Of a DNA stretch of 61,155 bases, positions 46,401 to 55,473 are shown piece after piece (within the stretch, counting starts at the first letter, position 1; the number at the start of each line of letters is the position of its first letter). A model generated the notes under the pieces. It saw only the letters and a list, made by a program, of their open reading frames with translations, had not been told where the DNA came from and made no database searches. The stretch covers positions 1-61,155 of the IMG/VR virus record IMGVR_UViG_3300047558_000128. One strand, 5' to 3'. The position numbers and the translations under genes were made by a program. The stretch is from a virus.

Positions 46401-47379
46401 TACAGCTAAAGAACAAGAGCTAGCTGCTCTCACTGATGCTCAGGGTAGAACACGTGCTCAGCTTGAGGCATCCATTCTTGATCTAAAGAAGCAGATCTTT
46501 ACAATTGAAGAACAAACACTTGAGCCAGCACAGAAAGCTAAGGCAGAGGCAGAAGCAATCAAGGCTGCTGCAATTGCTAGCATAACGGTGCTTGGAAAGA
46601 ATAAAGATGAATGGGAAGCAATCAAAAATAAGATTGACATTGCTAGAACAAATAGCGACAAGTATAATAAGGCAATTCAAAAAGCACTTGATACTGTAAA
46701 TGATTTAGTTAAGAAGTGGGATGGCCTAGATGGTAAGGTTGTAACAACTACACATGTAATTAACACTATTACTAATAGCACAACTACTGGTGGCGGTGGT
46801 GGCGGTAACGGTGGAGGAAATAATACTCAAAAAGACACTAATCCTACTACAAAAGACACCAAGCCTACTACAACAGTTACCACGCCACAACCTTATTTGA
46901 CCAAGAGATATGTTGGCAGCACACTTGAAACAGTTATGGTTACACCAGCTCACTATGCAGGATCAACCTTTGTTCCAGAAAAGGTTGTTATTCAGCCAAC
47001 TAAGAAGGCTGGCGGTGGTATTATTAATTGGAAGCCTAATGGTACAGATACTGTTCCAGCTATGCTGACTCCAGGAGAGTTTGTTATGAAGAGATCTGCT
47101 GTTAATAAATATGGTGTTGGAATGATGAGAGCTATGAATAGTGGTAACTTTGTTCCAGAAATGTCAGCACCATCAGTAAAGGGGTTCTCAAAGGATAGCT
47201 TTGCCCCTGCAATTTCTGATGCATCAAATTCTATGGTAAACAACAGCTCAACAGTGTATAATTATAATCTAAGCGTTAATGTCTCATCATCTAATGCAGG
47301 TGCACAAGAAATTGCCAATGCAGTGATGGGAAGAATTAAGGCTGTCAATTCTCAAAGGGTTAGAGGAGTTAGGATTTAA
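40477..47379 (+). CDS. Tape measure protein
   Basis: 2300 residues. The front part holds the TP901-type core: FKRVYGDAMTTPEEADKMIG, QLAADAAAMGKTGSDLLAQV and DLAFFLTAMKEGGINASEGA (about 225-395). Hydrophobic helices at about 550-575 and 1105-1230. FADGGMVVSGPGGPKGDKIP (about 665) and GGGIINWKPNGTDTVPAMLT (about 2185) are motifs repeated in tape measures. Coiled coils at 1890-2090 and a Gly/Thr linker at 2105-2130. At about 0.15 nm per residue the tail would be near 345 nm. Confidence 0.9.
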   Translation: MADIQSNIQVNIDTSSALASIKALQAQISAFQKEMASSSAANALAAKNLQKGLIDDINATGKFTASIKSVTSTTDYFTRSLEKNKLSLGEYFRYGMASSKSFSRMFQSEFDTINKVARERVKDLQTQYISLGKDAAGVTKAIAIRPLTLDLESTATKAQMAAQRMQLFNQILKQGSTNLLNFGKNTQWAGRQLMVGFTIPLSIFGAKAAQEFKKLEEQSIRFKRVYGDAMTTPEEADKMIGQLRELGLEFTKYGVALEQTMQLAADAAAMGKTGSDLLAQVNQANILGVLGGVDQEQALETTISLTNAFGYSAEQLADKVNFLNAVENQTVVSIEDLTTAIPKAGPVVQQLGGDVEDLAFFLTAMKEGGINASEGANALKSGLASLINPTEKASNMLLGMGINIKNIVASNQGDVAGIVVDFATALDQLDPTTRAQAIEQLFGKFQFSRLSTLFQNVIDEGTQASRVLELTNMTTAQLAAMSRKELGRVEESSLYKFQAAIEKFNAALAPVGEQFMKMVTPLIDFGTRILNMFNNMSDGAKGFITAIIGIVGGIAPIFIMTFGLIANAVANAMKGFLFVKNAIQGAKDETTDLGLQTQYMSTEQLEAATVAASLDQVHSKLIQTFTSEAGAIDKLRIALERAAGAQARFGGARVASNAPKPKNFADGGMVVSGPGGPKGDKIPANLSDGEVVLSAKTVKENPGIVGALLGGGKVKIPGFAKDPGSVVGSAKISTPAEFAHVTEMFEMSVSDFIKKIQESGKTLSQGVQNWLNDVVKVSPDAKLRIGSGFGFSQSRELNLKMREGGSVPTEDFIKDFSGRGAEKWRKSISLAGEKFSELLPEIEVYDKALTDAVTSWQEMTGKTDITSQEFAQIEKAVRDNILEPSSRLRKAIDKVESGVYDVRANLSSEFATASGATVETVERPSRSRPGETTKFKRIKDTMLRIGGNRKFGKSVFGGATNEDLGIQPNPPASEAAGVADAVAYAKGRASVAKKDIYEETRKRNSPHELAPKDGQDDAKAYDDARVSQLTADQARVAKAAAVKADMYGGMEVTPELKAARRKFGSVENIPPAVLDKLTSGMTSAGEASERAAINIGSIANKAMAATGAISSISFVLQGFGINLGAFGEIITNVSNAMFALALSTQMVSRSQTIMNALNIAGLANFASIGNLVKGKGFFGGIQAIFSSITKFGGALTGLSRIAFRAIPYIGWALLAFEGFQFMADQIKISNQKLTGLGDVAKLTADKLAKIGNAFGFDPAKPTDFGSRIGTSDSGAGGSKSQTSREKLLSGYEGDTVEDKFSKFKDDYQAEINGLSEATADQATRALSSTARQMYASGATQEAVDATIRALIDATENNPELQKVDAGKIIGTVFDPTKPSSLQAIQDAARTSAEAYQKSYNLKLATDFGSAVDPEAWMAGTYDPSKVTQQQLDAANVKGNTVTNLDANTMKEQSILASETAASADALYQAFEASSIGAEDLINNVNALMAPLEGLSETAQARLVPVLVDELGPTFKEQTKDITDYKDVLYMAKYVMAGGVITEDQVNKIKKGNTAVSVLGKSFGKLAIETENSRKAEERRQQAVDNAAYVKQQITNVQDQIKAYGILKDAGYDSATALALVNDETLRSEILAAGAADKLGEFGVKLKEYAGLMAQWNKISSSGSGSGKKSPLQEALDSLKEQRSNILNAATAYSKLRKANIDVSTSWKYANDATVAAGLASAKTTAQIKKIVAAIKELEKATAKNAWGNFSKQTADAKKALENQSKMSSILANIGASAEEIDALINDENLAAGFKAGTVSAAQLEEALKRIRANADIEMKIKMATPEGMQSVFDEAYSKVQEAFSAKETQITLDFKLGTNLSGENDSLINTDVLDKTISDAEAKIDDINYKIDDYEAGIQQIAWQEDEVNKKYDARGKALDKIQRVNDNIARQNKAQLTIADALSQGDIAAAAKAIEDARAQDAAAAIDAQKQALDTAKEQELAALTDAQGRTRAQLEASILDLKKQIFTIEEQTLEPAQKAKAEAEAIKAAAIASITVLGKNKDEWEAIKNKIDIARTNSDKYNKAIQKALDTVNDLVKKWDGLDGKVVTTTHVINTITNSTTTGGGGGGNGGGNNTQKDTNPTTKDTKPTTTVTTPQPYLTKRYVGSTLETVMVTPAHYAGSTFVPEKVVIQPTKKAGGGIINWKPNGTDTVPAMLTPGEFVMKRSAVNKYGVGMMRAMNSGNFVPEMSAPSVKGFSKDSFAPAISDASNSMVNNSSTVYNYNLSVNVSSSNAGAQEIANAVMGRIKAVNSQRVRGVRI

Positions 47380-48017
47380 TGGCTACACAAACATATATGG
47401 ATGGTAGAAAGAAGTACTCACGTCCTCATGCAATGATGTGGTCAAAGCAGCCACCCCTAATTATTAATGGTAAGTATGTTCCATATGGTCTTGAAGTAAA
47501 TGACTTTGTTGATACACAAACAGAGCAACAGCTCAGAGATCAATTTTTGATTCTATCAGATGATAATAGACAGCCTTTAGCATTTAAAACAGATAGAATT
47601 CAAACAAGAAAGCGTATGGTAAATGGGCAGATGCGTTCATATCATATTGCTGATAAACTAAATATATCTACATCATGGGACCTACTACCATCACGTGGAT
47701 TTGCTACATATCCAAATTTTGATACTGCTACTGGAGAGCCAAATCAGGCACTACTAAATGCTCAGGTCATAACGACAGATGGTGGTGCAGGTGGAGTTGA
47801 CATGCTTAACTGGTATGAGAACAATCCTGGATCATTTTGGGTATATCTATCATATGACAAGTATAACGAATTTGCAAAAGATCAGTTTAGATTTGAAAGG
47901 CTTGGAGAATATCCACAGGCATTGGAAATGTATATCGCCTCATTTGACTATGATGTCGTAAAGCGTGGCGGTAATCATGACCTTTGGAACGTATCAATTT
48001 CTCTAGAAGAGGTATAA
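47379..48017 (+). CDS. Distal tail-like protein
   Basis: 212 residues, MATQTYMDGRKKYSRPHAMM. The position after the tape measure and the beta-rich fold (PLAFKTDRIQTRKRMVNGQM, LNISTSWDLLPSRGF) fit a distal tail protein that joins tube and tip. TAATG at both ends. Confidence 0.6.
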   Translation: MATQTYMDGRKKYSRPHAMMWSKQPPLIINGKYVPYGLEVNDFVDTQTEQQLRDQFLILSDDNRQPLAFKTDRIQTRKRMVNGQMRSYHIADKLNISTSWDLLPSRGFATYPNFDTATGEPNQALLNAQVITTDGGAGGVDMLNWYENNPGSFWVYLSYDKYNEFAKDQFRFERLGEYPQALEMYIASFDYDVVKRGGNHDLWNVSISLEEV

Positions 48018-51000
48018 TGTTTGGTAATAAGACACTGCTTGCCCATCTAGAACAATCATCTGGTATAAGCGTAGCATCATCTATTTTTGCAGAGTGGAAC
48101 ATGAACATTCCACAAAATTTTGCTAAGATTGGCAACTATAGATATCGCCCAACATCAACATCAATTTATAGCACAATAGTGTCTTCTTATGATAAATATG
48201 ATGCTGGTAATTTTTACACTGGGGCTACAGATGCAGATATAACAATAGATGGTGGTGTAGACGAGTCTGACCAGCCATTGGCATTTACTCAACCAAAAGA
48301 TCAGGTAAAACTTCTTTTTTCTCTAGAGGATTGTTTTAATAAGTTTAGACCTCGCTCTGGAATTAATAAGGCAAAGTATTTTCCAGACAGATTTTTTCAC
48401 TATAGTGATAAGGATATGGCAAAGCGTCCAAGATACTATATTGCTACTAAAAATGACGCATTTAAGTATTGGACATCAGATAGAACTGAGGATGGCACAC
48501 GTGGTATATCTTACCCAGTAAAAAATGGAAACACTACATCCTACTTCATTGATGACGCAGCTCCATTCATAGTTTATTCAGAAAGCATTCCAGCAAATAG
48601 AATTGTTGTAAAAATGCAAACACATGTTGGGTCAATCAACAAGGGGCCATTCGTTTCTTCTTCAGGAACAACATTGGCTGACCCATTTTATGGTCAAGAA
48701 AATAGCAAGACACCAAGCAAGTGGAGAGTACAGTACCTTGATGAAAATGATACGTGGGTGGATGCAGCTTCATTTTTGCCAACTGACAAAAGGATAAATG
48801 GCACACCAATTATTGGTTCAGATGGATATGTTGAGCTTTACTATGGTGCAATAATTCCAACAGAATATTCTGGAATCTTTAATTACAAGAGAAAATTTAT
48901 TTCTCAACAAATGCTACCACTCAATCCTGATTTGGGGTCTGCATACTTGGTAAGACCAAATGCATCAGATGCTGGAACATTCTATATTTATACATCTTCT
49001 GGTTATAAATCGTTTGCTGCTAGATACGGCTGGTCATTATCTGACACAGAGGTGCTAGATTTCAGAAATACTATTGATGTTACAGAATCATCAGATTACT
49101 TTATTGACCCACTATCTGGTAAGAAAAACTATTCAAAGTATCAGCACATTCGTGGTATTCGTGTAGTTGTAGAGCAAATGAATATTGCTAGTGCATCATT
49201 TGATCTTATTGAAATGTCTCCAAGACTAATATTAGATTTTACAGGAATGACAGAATCTTGTGGCATAACCAAGAGTATGTCTGATCTTGGAAATGCTGGA
49301 ATGCCAGTTGGACAGTTGTTGGCATCAACTGGAAATATAACGATGTTTGATTATAATGAAGTCTTTAATGAAAATAATAAGTCTAGTGTAATATCAAAAT
49401 ACTTAGATCAGATAATTAAGTTTATGATCTATGAGACAATCACAGATACAGATGGAAATAAGTATTTAATTCCAATCAAAACTATGTATTCTTCCAATAA
49501 GCCAACCTTGGCAGCAGCAACTAGAACTCTTACAGTTGAACTCAGAGATTTAACTTTCTGGTTTGAGCAATCAATGGCTCCAGAGCTTTTTATGGTTGAT
49601 GTATCTATGAGTGTTGCTATATCTACGCTACTTGATTCAGTTGGTTTTTCAAATTATAAATTCTTGAGAATGGATGGGGAAAATGATTTAATAATCCCAT
49701 ACTTCTACACAAGCAGTGAGCAGTCTGTTATGCAGGTATTACAAGATATTGCCGTCTCAGCTCAAGCTGCAATGTTTTTTGATGAAGATAACAATCTTGT
49801 AATTATGTCAAAAGCATACATGCTTCCAGAATCATCTTTGCCAAGAGCAACAGACATGATATTGAGTGGAGAAAATACAGATTTAGTAGATGCCAATATT
49901 CAGGATATTGCTGTACAAGAATCTAAGGTGTTTAATAGTGGGGTGGTTAATTTTCAAGAAAAGTATATCCAAAGATCATATGGCTCAATCAAGCAGTCAT
50001 CAATGATAGATAGAAATAAAACCTGGATATATAAGCCAGTATTGCTATGGGAAGCATCTGGATCTTTAAATACAAAGTCTCAGAACGGTCAGCTTACTAA
50101 TCAGTCAGCATATTCGTTAGCTGCAATTCCGCTAAACTCAAATCTTTCTGACAAGATTCCAACAGTTGTGAATGGATCAATTATTAATAATATTATTGAT
50201 TTTGGTGAAGGCGTATATTTTACAACAAGATATAATGGATATTTTTTTGCTAATGGAGAAATAGTAAGATACGATGCTGTTGAGTATAGTATTTCTGGAA
50301 AGACAGCTCCAGTATGGATTCAGAGCACACAAGAATACTCTAATTATTTCCAGGAATTGAAGTTTGGTGGAACAATGTTCCCTACAGGCAGAGTCAGGAT
50401 CTACTGTGAGCCAAAGTATGAAGTTGTAAATGGTGTTACAAGATTTAAGGATGGTGCTGTTAATAAGCATGGGCGTGGCCAGTTTGGAACACCAATAGTA
50501 GAGCATAGTGCAGGACTCTCTTCTGTCTGGACAAACTCTGATGGAACAAACCCAACTCGTGGATGCAAGATGTCTTTTACAGACCTGCTCTCATTTGATG
50601 AAACAACATCAAAGGATAGAAGTAAGTCATTGATCACTGGTGCAGCAGGCATAGCAAATTCTGCAGTGGCTAATGCTAGCAGAAATGGAATAATAAGAAA
50701 CTCTTTAAGTGGAAACTATAAGACTGATGCACAAATAAATCAATTAAAAATTACTGAGGTTGGAACAGTTCAATCCTCTGCACTTGTGTTTGATGGGCCA
50801 ACATTCACTACTGATCTTAAGGCAGTTGATCACCTAAGCTATATTCCAAAACAGCTTGGTCGCCCATACTCTCACTTTGGCACTAGAATGAGAATTATTG
50901 GTAGATCTGAAAATGGTACCAATAAAGTACAAACACCAACTGGGTCTATGGGATACTATCAAGATGGCAAGGTTGGTGGTGCATCTGGTGGTCTAGCTGT

Positions 51001-52276
51001 ACTGCTGAACTCTTCAACCAATAACGGGTACTATTTTGAGGTCATGGCCTTAACTGGTGATACTGTCTTAGGTGAAGAAGAGGTTGTTCTAAATAATCTT
51101 GTATTTTACAAAATCAAATCAGACTCAAGCGGTAACGCTGTACCAGTTCGTCTTTGGTCTGGAATTGCAAATATAGTTGTAGATTCTGGAAATTTTGCTG
51201 GGCAGTCAAGAATGAATACTCAAGAGAATCCCTCAGTATATGACTTAGCAGTAGAATATGAAGAGGTTGACAAACGTTCTACAAGAAGATTCTATTTATA
51301 CATAAATAATAAGTGTGTTGGAATTGTAGATGATACAGATCCACTTCCAGCGTATCAGGGCATGGCACCATTTATTCGTGGAACATCTAGAGTTATGTTT
51401 GAAAATATTTATGCTCTTTCCAAGAAGTACTCTGTAGATTCAACTGGAAGCTTATCTACACCAATTAACTCAGTCTTTGGAGATAGCTCAGTAGATGTTT
51501 CAGAGTCAATGAGAAAATACGCCTTGAGTGGTGCTGTTCAGAAAACATATTTGTCTGATATTAATAGCCAGCAGGGACCAGGCTATGATATTTACTTTGA
51601 AGAATTTGGTACTATCATGAGGGAGGCTGCATACTTTAATATTAAATATGATAAGGCATACCCTGCCCTCAGCTCTAAGATATCTCCAACTTTCAATAAG
51701 ACAAGAGGGTATACCGTATCTGGCTTTATGCCAAACGCATATGGTGCAGAATTCCTTATATTCAACCACACAGATACTGTAATCAGTCTTGACGAAACAA
51801 CTGGTAACTATTTAAGAATTCAGGGTGTGACATTTACTCAGAATTCAGATAGAAAACTTACCCTTGATGATTACTACAAATACAATAGCGATCTTTCAAA
51901 TGTTGATTATGTCGTAAGTGCAACTAACTCACCATTCAAATCTGAAAAAGAATATTTTGATATTAAGGCAAGTCGTGCTACATATGGAACTAATGAATTT
52001 TCGCTAAACGCCAAGTATATTCAAACAGAGGATGCTGCACGTGACCTAATGGGTTGGATCATTTCAAAAACTATAAGGCCAAGAAAGTCTATTGGTATGT
52101 CAGTGTTTGCAGGTTCAGTTCTCCAGCTTGGAGATATTGTTCAGATTTTTTGGACAGACGATAGCGGTATTGACCAGCTAGTTGCTAGAGATAAAAAGTT
52201 TGTTGTTTACAGCATAGAGTATTCAATTGAGCCAACAGGCCCAAATACTACAGTTTATGTTAGTGAGGTAATCTAA
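48017..52276 (+). CDS. Tail hub/tip protein with LamG-like domain
   Basis: 1419 residues from the ATG at 48017 (TAATG); the frame is open 11 codons further up. Residues about 515-625 (LTVELRDLTFWFEQSMAPEL ... AQAAMFFDEDNNLVIMSKAY) resemble the hub domains of gpD/Dit-Tal proteins. A LamG-like part at about 970-1150 (GYYFEVMALTGDTVL, RRFYLYINNKCVG). The last ~110 residues (EDAARDLMGWIISKTIRPRK ... QLGDIVQIFWTDDSG) are again hub-like. Central tail tip component. Confidence 0.7.
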   Translation: MFGNKTLLAHLEQSSGISVASSIFAEWNMNIPQNFAKIGNYRYRPTSTSIYSTIVSSYDKYDAGNFYTGATDADITIDGGVDESDQPLAFTQPKDQVKLLFSLEDCFNKFRPRSGINKAKYFPDRFFHYSDKDMAKRPRYYIATKNDAFKYWTSDRTEDGTRGISYPVKNGNTTSYFIDDAAPFIVYSESIPANRIVVKMQTHVGSINKGPFVSSSGTTLADPFYGQENSKTPSKWRVQYLDENDTWVDAASFLPTDKRINGTPIIGSDGYVELYYGAIIPTEYSGIFNYKRKFISQQMLPLNPDLGSAYLVRPNASDAGTFYIYTSSGYKSFAARYGWSLSDTEVLDFRNTIDVTESSDYFIDPLSGKKNYSKYQHIRGIRVVVEQMNIASASFDLIEMSPRLILDFTGMTESCGITKSMSDLGNAGMPVGQLLASTGNITMFDYNEVFNENNKSSVISKYLDQIIKFMIYETITDTDGNKYLIPIKTMYSSNKPTLAAATRTLTVELRDLTFWFEQSMAPELFMVDVSMSVAISTLLDSVGFSNYKFLRMDGENDLIIPYFYTSSEQSVMQVLQDIAVSAQAAMFFDEDNNLVIMSKAYMLPESSLPRATDMILSGENTDLVDANIQDIAVQESKVFNSGVVNFQEKYIQRSYGSIKQSSMIDRNKTWIYKPVLLWEASGSLNTKSQNGQLTNQSAYSLAAIPLNSNLSDKIPTVVNGSIINNIIDFGEGVYFTTRYNGYFFANGEIVRYDAVEYSISGKTAPVWIQSTQEYSNYFQELKFGGTMFPTGRVRIYCEPKYEVVNGVTRFKDGAVNKHGRGQFGTPIVEHSAGLSSVWTNSDGTNPTRGCKMSFTDLLSFDETTSKDRSKSLITGAAGIANSAVANASRNGIIRNSLSGNYKTDAQINQLKITEVGTVQSSALVFDGPTFTTDLKAVDHLSYIPKQLGRPYSHFGTRMRIIGRSENGTNKVQTPTGSMGYYQDGKVGGASGGLAVLLNSSTNNGYYFEVMALTGDTVLGEEEVVLNNLVFYKIKSDSSGNAVPVRLWSGIANIVVDSGNFAGQSRMNTQENPSVYDLAVEYEEVDKRSTRRFYLYINNKCVGIVDDTDPLPAYQGMAPFIRGTSRVMFENIYALSKKYSVDSTGSLSTPINSVFGDSSVDVSESMRKYALSGAVQKTYLSDINSQQGPGYDIYFEEFGTIMREAAYFNIKYDKAYPALSSKISPTFNKTRGYTVSGFMPNAYGAEFLIFNHTDTVISLDETTGNYLRIQGVTFTQNSDRKLTLDDYYKYNSDLSNVDYVVSATNSPFKSEKEYFDIKASRATYGTNEFSLNAKYIQTEDAARDLMGWIISKTIRPRKSIGMSVFAGSVLQLGDIVQIFWTDDSGIDQLVARDKKFVVYSIEYSIEPTGPNTTVYVSEVI

Positions 52277-53202
52277 TGGCAGAAAAATCAAAAGGGCCAT
52301 CAAAGCCTTTATTGCCAATATTTAAGCAAGTTACAAATAGCGTACCACAATCATTGCAAAAGCCAAAAGCTTTGCCAGGGGATAAGTCATTTATTGGTCC
52401 AGTTACATCAGTGCAAAAAGCAGAAGGTGCAGTTAGGGCTGCTAAGTCAGCCATGAATCAAACTGGAATAACTGCTCAACAAAAGGCAGACAGGTCAAAG
52501 ACACTTGGTCGTGCACAGATGCAGCTTGCCAAAGAAAAGGCAAAGGTTACCCCAAAGCCAGATCCAAAAAAACCAGATCCTAAAAAGCCAGATCCAAAGA
52601 AGCCAAAGCCAACCAAGAAAAAGGTTGTAACAAAGAAGGTTGTCAAAAAGGATACTGCCTCTACAGATACCAGCACTAATACTGATAACACTGAGGATAC
52701 TACTCAGAATGATACATCTGTAAGTGCTGTTCCAGAAACTCCAGAAGCAGGTGTAACTGGAGATAGCGAAAGCCCTAAGACCTATAAGCCAGCTACCCCA
52801 GATCTAATTTTACTTCAGGAAGAGGCATTCCCAGCTGAGGTAATGACTGACCTTCTGTTCGAGGATATTGGTGGAACAGAGATTCTTAATTTAGCTAGAC
52901 ATGATCTTGTTAGCGGTATAGACATCAAGTATCAGCAAATATCTAATTTGTCAAAAATAGAGACAATCTATGGCGGTGCCAACTTAATTGCACTTCAAAA
53001 TACATCAGAACAGGTATTTAAGAAGTACCCTCTTAGCAGATACACCTTTGTTCCAGATAAAACTGATGATCCATCTGGATTTAATAGTCCAGTGTATCTG
53101 GATTCTGATGGAAACCTTGTCGTTGAGCTAACGGCTTTAGATAACTCATATCAGGTTGAAATTGAGTTCCAATCAGCAGATACTAATGATATAATATATT
53201 GA
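52276..53202 (+). CDS. Tail protein with Lys-Pro linker
   Basis: 308 residues: a basic, flexible first half with three PDPKK-type repeats (about 94-112) and a Thr/Asp-rich stretch, then a domain of ~135 residues (DLILLQEEAFPAEVMTDLLF ... ELTALDNSYQVEIEFQSADT). The linker suggests a tethered tip domain. It shares the TAATG overlap of this operon. Confidence 0.6.
   Translation: MAEKSKGPSKPLLPIFKQVTNSVPQSLQKPKALPGDKSFIGPVTSVQKAEGAVRAAKSAMNQTGITAQQKADRSKTLGRAQMQLAKEKAKVTPKPDPKKPDPKKPDPKKPKPTKKKVVTKKVVKKDTASTDTSTNTDNTEDTTQNDTSVSAVPETPEAGVTGDSESPKTYKPATPDLILLQEEAFPAEVMTDLLFEDIGGTEILNLARHDLVSGIDIKYQQISNLSKIETIYGGANLIALQNTSEQVFKKYPLSRYTFVPDKTDDPSGFNSPVYLDSDGNLVVELTALDNSYQVEIEFQSADTNDIIY
52558..52602 (+). 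repeat. Three 15-nt tandem repeats
   Basis: CCAGATCCAAAAAAA-type units, three copies, encoding PDPKK. Variation is mostly at third positions, so the repeat is held at protein level. Confidence 0.75.
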
Positions 53203-53212
53203 GGTAAAAACC

Positions 53213-54589
53213 ATGATAACCAATAAAGGCCAACAGCTAATTACAAAGTATATGATCGGACAGGCAGCGTCATATGCTTCTCACATTGCCGTTGGTTGTG
53301 GACCTATGCCATATAATAATCAGTCAACTGTGTCTCAGGCTGAAATAGCAGAGCAAAGGTTAAAGCAATCACTAGACTTTGAAATGTTTAGGGTACCAAT
53401 CACATCAAGGGGTTATGTTACAGAAGAGTCTGGCTCGGCATCTATTTCTGGAATATCTGTTGCAGATGGAGTTGTGACATACACCACATCAATTAATAAC
53501 TTTATTACTGGTGATCGTGTAACGGTTTCTGGGGTTAATCCATCCCAATTTAATATTTCTGATGCTATTATCATTGACTCATCGCCAACAAGTTTTGCAA
53601 TAAAGAATTCTGTGACTGGTTCATATGTTTCTGGCGGTACTGCAAAGACATATTATACTGACATTGTCTTAACAGCTGAATTACCCACAGAAGAAAGATA
53701 TGAGATCACAGAAGTTGGTTTGTTTTCTGCACAGTCAAACCCAGATGCAGGTTCATATGATAGTAGAACTATTTATTCATTTTCACAGAATGAAAACTGG
53801 CAATACCATGGTACTAGCATTGAGCCAATTCCAGTAATTTACACACCACTAGACCCAAACCAAGCCAACGTTCTTGAAGGAACATATTTAGTCAATGGTC
53901 AGCAAAAGGATTGCAAAGTTATTCATACCAATGCAGACAACACACTATTTGCAAATGAAAATAGAATTAGGCGATATGAAACTTGTAGATATCTAAATAA
54001 CATTGTTGCTATACGTGGCAATACTTCAAATCTTTCATATAGCTCACAGACTGGCAGAATTACTTATAATTCTGGAGATCATATTCACCTAAATAATGTT
54101 AAGTTAAACTTTGATAAGAATTCTCCATCAGATGAGATTAGGCTGGCATTTTCTGTTATCAATAAGCGAGGCAGCGTCGAAGAGAATCCATCAGAAATTA
54201 ACCTAGTAGTTGAATTTGCAACATCAGACTCAACTACATCTGACTCTGCAAAGCTTGAGGTGCATCTCTCATCTACTGATGCTAATTTTTCTAATAATAG
54301 ATATTTTGTTGTATCTAAAAAAATTAGTGATCTGATTACTACTCAGGACTTTTCTTGGAGTCAAGTCACAAACATAAAGGTATTTGCATCAGCAAAAGAT
54401 ACTAATTCTGATGTAACTGATCTGTTTTATATTTGTTTAGACGCTCTAAGACTTGAGAATACTCAGACCATAAATCCACTATATGGAATGTCTGGATATT
54501 CTGTAATTAAGACGGACACTGGCACAACAGTAAAAAAGCTTGAGAATACAACAAATTATATAGAGTTTAGATTTGGTGTAGATATCTAA
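53213..54589 (+). CDS. Baseplate/tail tip protein
   Basis: 458 residues. NKGQQLITKYMIGQAASYAS and HIAVGCG form an N-terminal module common in baseplate proteins. Residues 75-150 are a small beta domain (DGVVTYTTSINNFITGDRVT). The rest is a jelly-roll-like domain (HIHLNNVKLNFDKNSPSDEI, LEVHLSSTDANFS). GAGG precedes the ATG. Confidence 0.6.
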   Translation: MITNKGQQLITKYMIGQAASYASHIAVGCGPMPYNNQSTVSQAEIAEQRLKQSLDFEMFRVPITSRGYVTEESGSASISGISVADGVVTYTTSINNFITGDRVTVSGVNPSQFNISDAIIIDSSPTSFAIKNSVTGSYVSGGTAKTYYTDIVLTAELPTEERYEITEVGLFSAQSNPDAGSYDSRTIYSFSQNENWQYHGTSIEPIPVIYTPLDPNQANVLEGTYLVNGQQKDCKVIHTNADNTLFANENRIRRYETCRYLNNIVAIRGNTSNLSYSSQTGRITYNSGDHIHLNNVKLNFDKNSPSDEIRLAFSVINKRGSVEENPSEINLVVEFATSDSTTSDSAKLEVHLSSTDANFSNNRYFVVSKKISDLITTQDFSWSQVTNIKVFASAKDTNSDVTDLFYICLDALRLENTQTINPLYGMSGYSVIKTDTGTTVKKLENTTNYIEFRFGVDI

Positions 54590-54999
54590 TGGCAAATAGA
54601 AAAACTAAAATTGATAAGGCATCATTGCCATTGGTTAATTCTGAAAATAAATATTTAGTTAGATATAGAGTTGTTTTGGATAAGACCAAGCCATCAGATT
54701 GGTCAAATATTTATTCAGTTGCAGCTAAGTCAGTATCAACTGTCAATGGTGTGGTAAGAGTAAATGGCGGTGTCGTTGACATTATCTGGGAAAATACTAA
54801 CAATATACCACAATACGATGTATTTGTCAAATATGTGCAGTCCAATACATATCAGTACCATGGCAGAACTACCGCACATAATTACTCAATAATTCCACAA
54901 TCTGGACAAAGCTCAGCCTATGTTTTAGTTCAGGCAGCATCATTTCAAAAGAAACCATCTACAGCCCTTAAGGTTTTTGAGGGTAATGTCAGTCTATAG
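54589..54999 (+). CDS. Fn3-like tail protein
   Basis: 136 residues. NKYLVRYRVVLDKTKPSDWS and VDIIWENTNNIPQYDVFVKY have the strand pattern of a fibronectin type III domain. TAATG overlap. Confidence 0.6.
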   Translation: MANRKTKIDKASLPLVNSENKYLVRYRVVLDKTKPSDWSNIYSVAAKSVSTVNGVVRVNGGVVDIIWENTNNIPQYDVFVKYVQSNTYQYHGRTTAHNYSIIPQSGQSSAYVLVQAASFQKKPSTALKVFEGNVSL

Positions 55000-55002
55000 T
55001 GA

Positions 55003-55008
55003 TATAAT
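55003..55008 (+). promoter_or_regulatory. Extended -10 TGATATAAT
   Basis: TATAAT after TGA, 15 nt before the ATG at 55024, with TAGGAG between. Confidence 0.5.
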
Positions 55009-55023
55009 AGTTTAGGAGATATT

Positions 55024-55470
55024 ATGGCAAACATCGTTAGAACACCAAGTGCAGGTCAGCCAATTGATGCTACCTATTTGCTAGAGTTGGCAAATGCGAT
55101 CAACACACTAGCTAGCAACATTTCTACATCTCCAACTATGAAGCTTACTAGTATTAATACTCCATCTGCTGGAGTACAGACTGTTAAGACTTCAGAGGCT
55201 GCCTTTATTGGTGGCTATGTTGAAGTTTCTAGCGGTAACGTAGCAGCAGGAACTGCAGTTAAGTGGGACTATTCTTTCCCATCATACTTTAAGTACCCAC
55301 CAGTTGTAACTGCAACACCGATTAGCGTCTCAGGTGCAGATGCTGGAACTGGAGTTAGCGTTATGATCAAATCTGTTGGTCAAAATTTAGTAAGCGGTAC
55401 GGTAACATTCTCTGGTACTGGTAATCTAACTGTTGGCCTTAATCTTATAATTATCGGCATACCAAACTAA
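55024..55470 (+). CDS. Tail protein with H-type lectin-like domain
   Basis: 148 residues. A short helix (IDATYLLELANAINTLASNI) is followed by a ~95-residue beta domain (VKWDYSFPSYFKYPPVVTAT ... GTVTFSGTGNLTVGLNLIII) like H-type lectin folds in phage fibres. It is the last recognisable structural gene. Confidence 0.6.
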   Translation: MANIVRTPSAGQPIDATYLLELANAINTLASNISTSPTMKLTSINTPSAGVQTVKTSEAAFIGGYVEVSSGNVAAGTAVKWDYSFPSYFKYPPVVTATPISVSGADAGTGVSVMIKSVGQNLVSGTVTFSGTGNLTVGLNLIIIGIPN

Positions 55471-55473
55471 TAA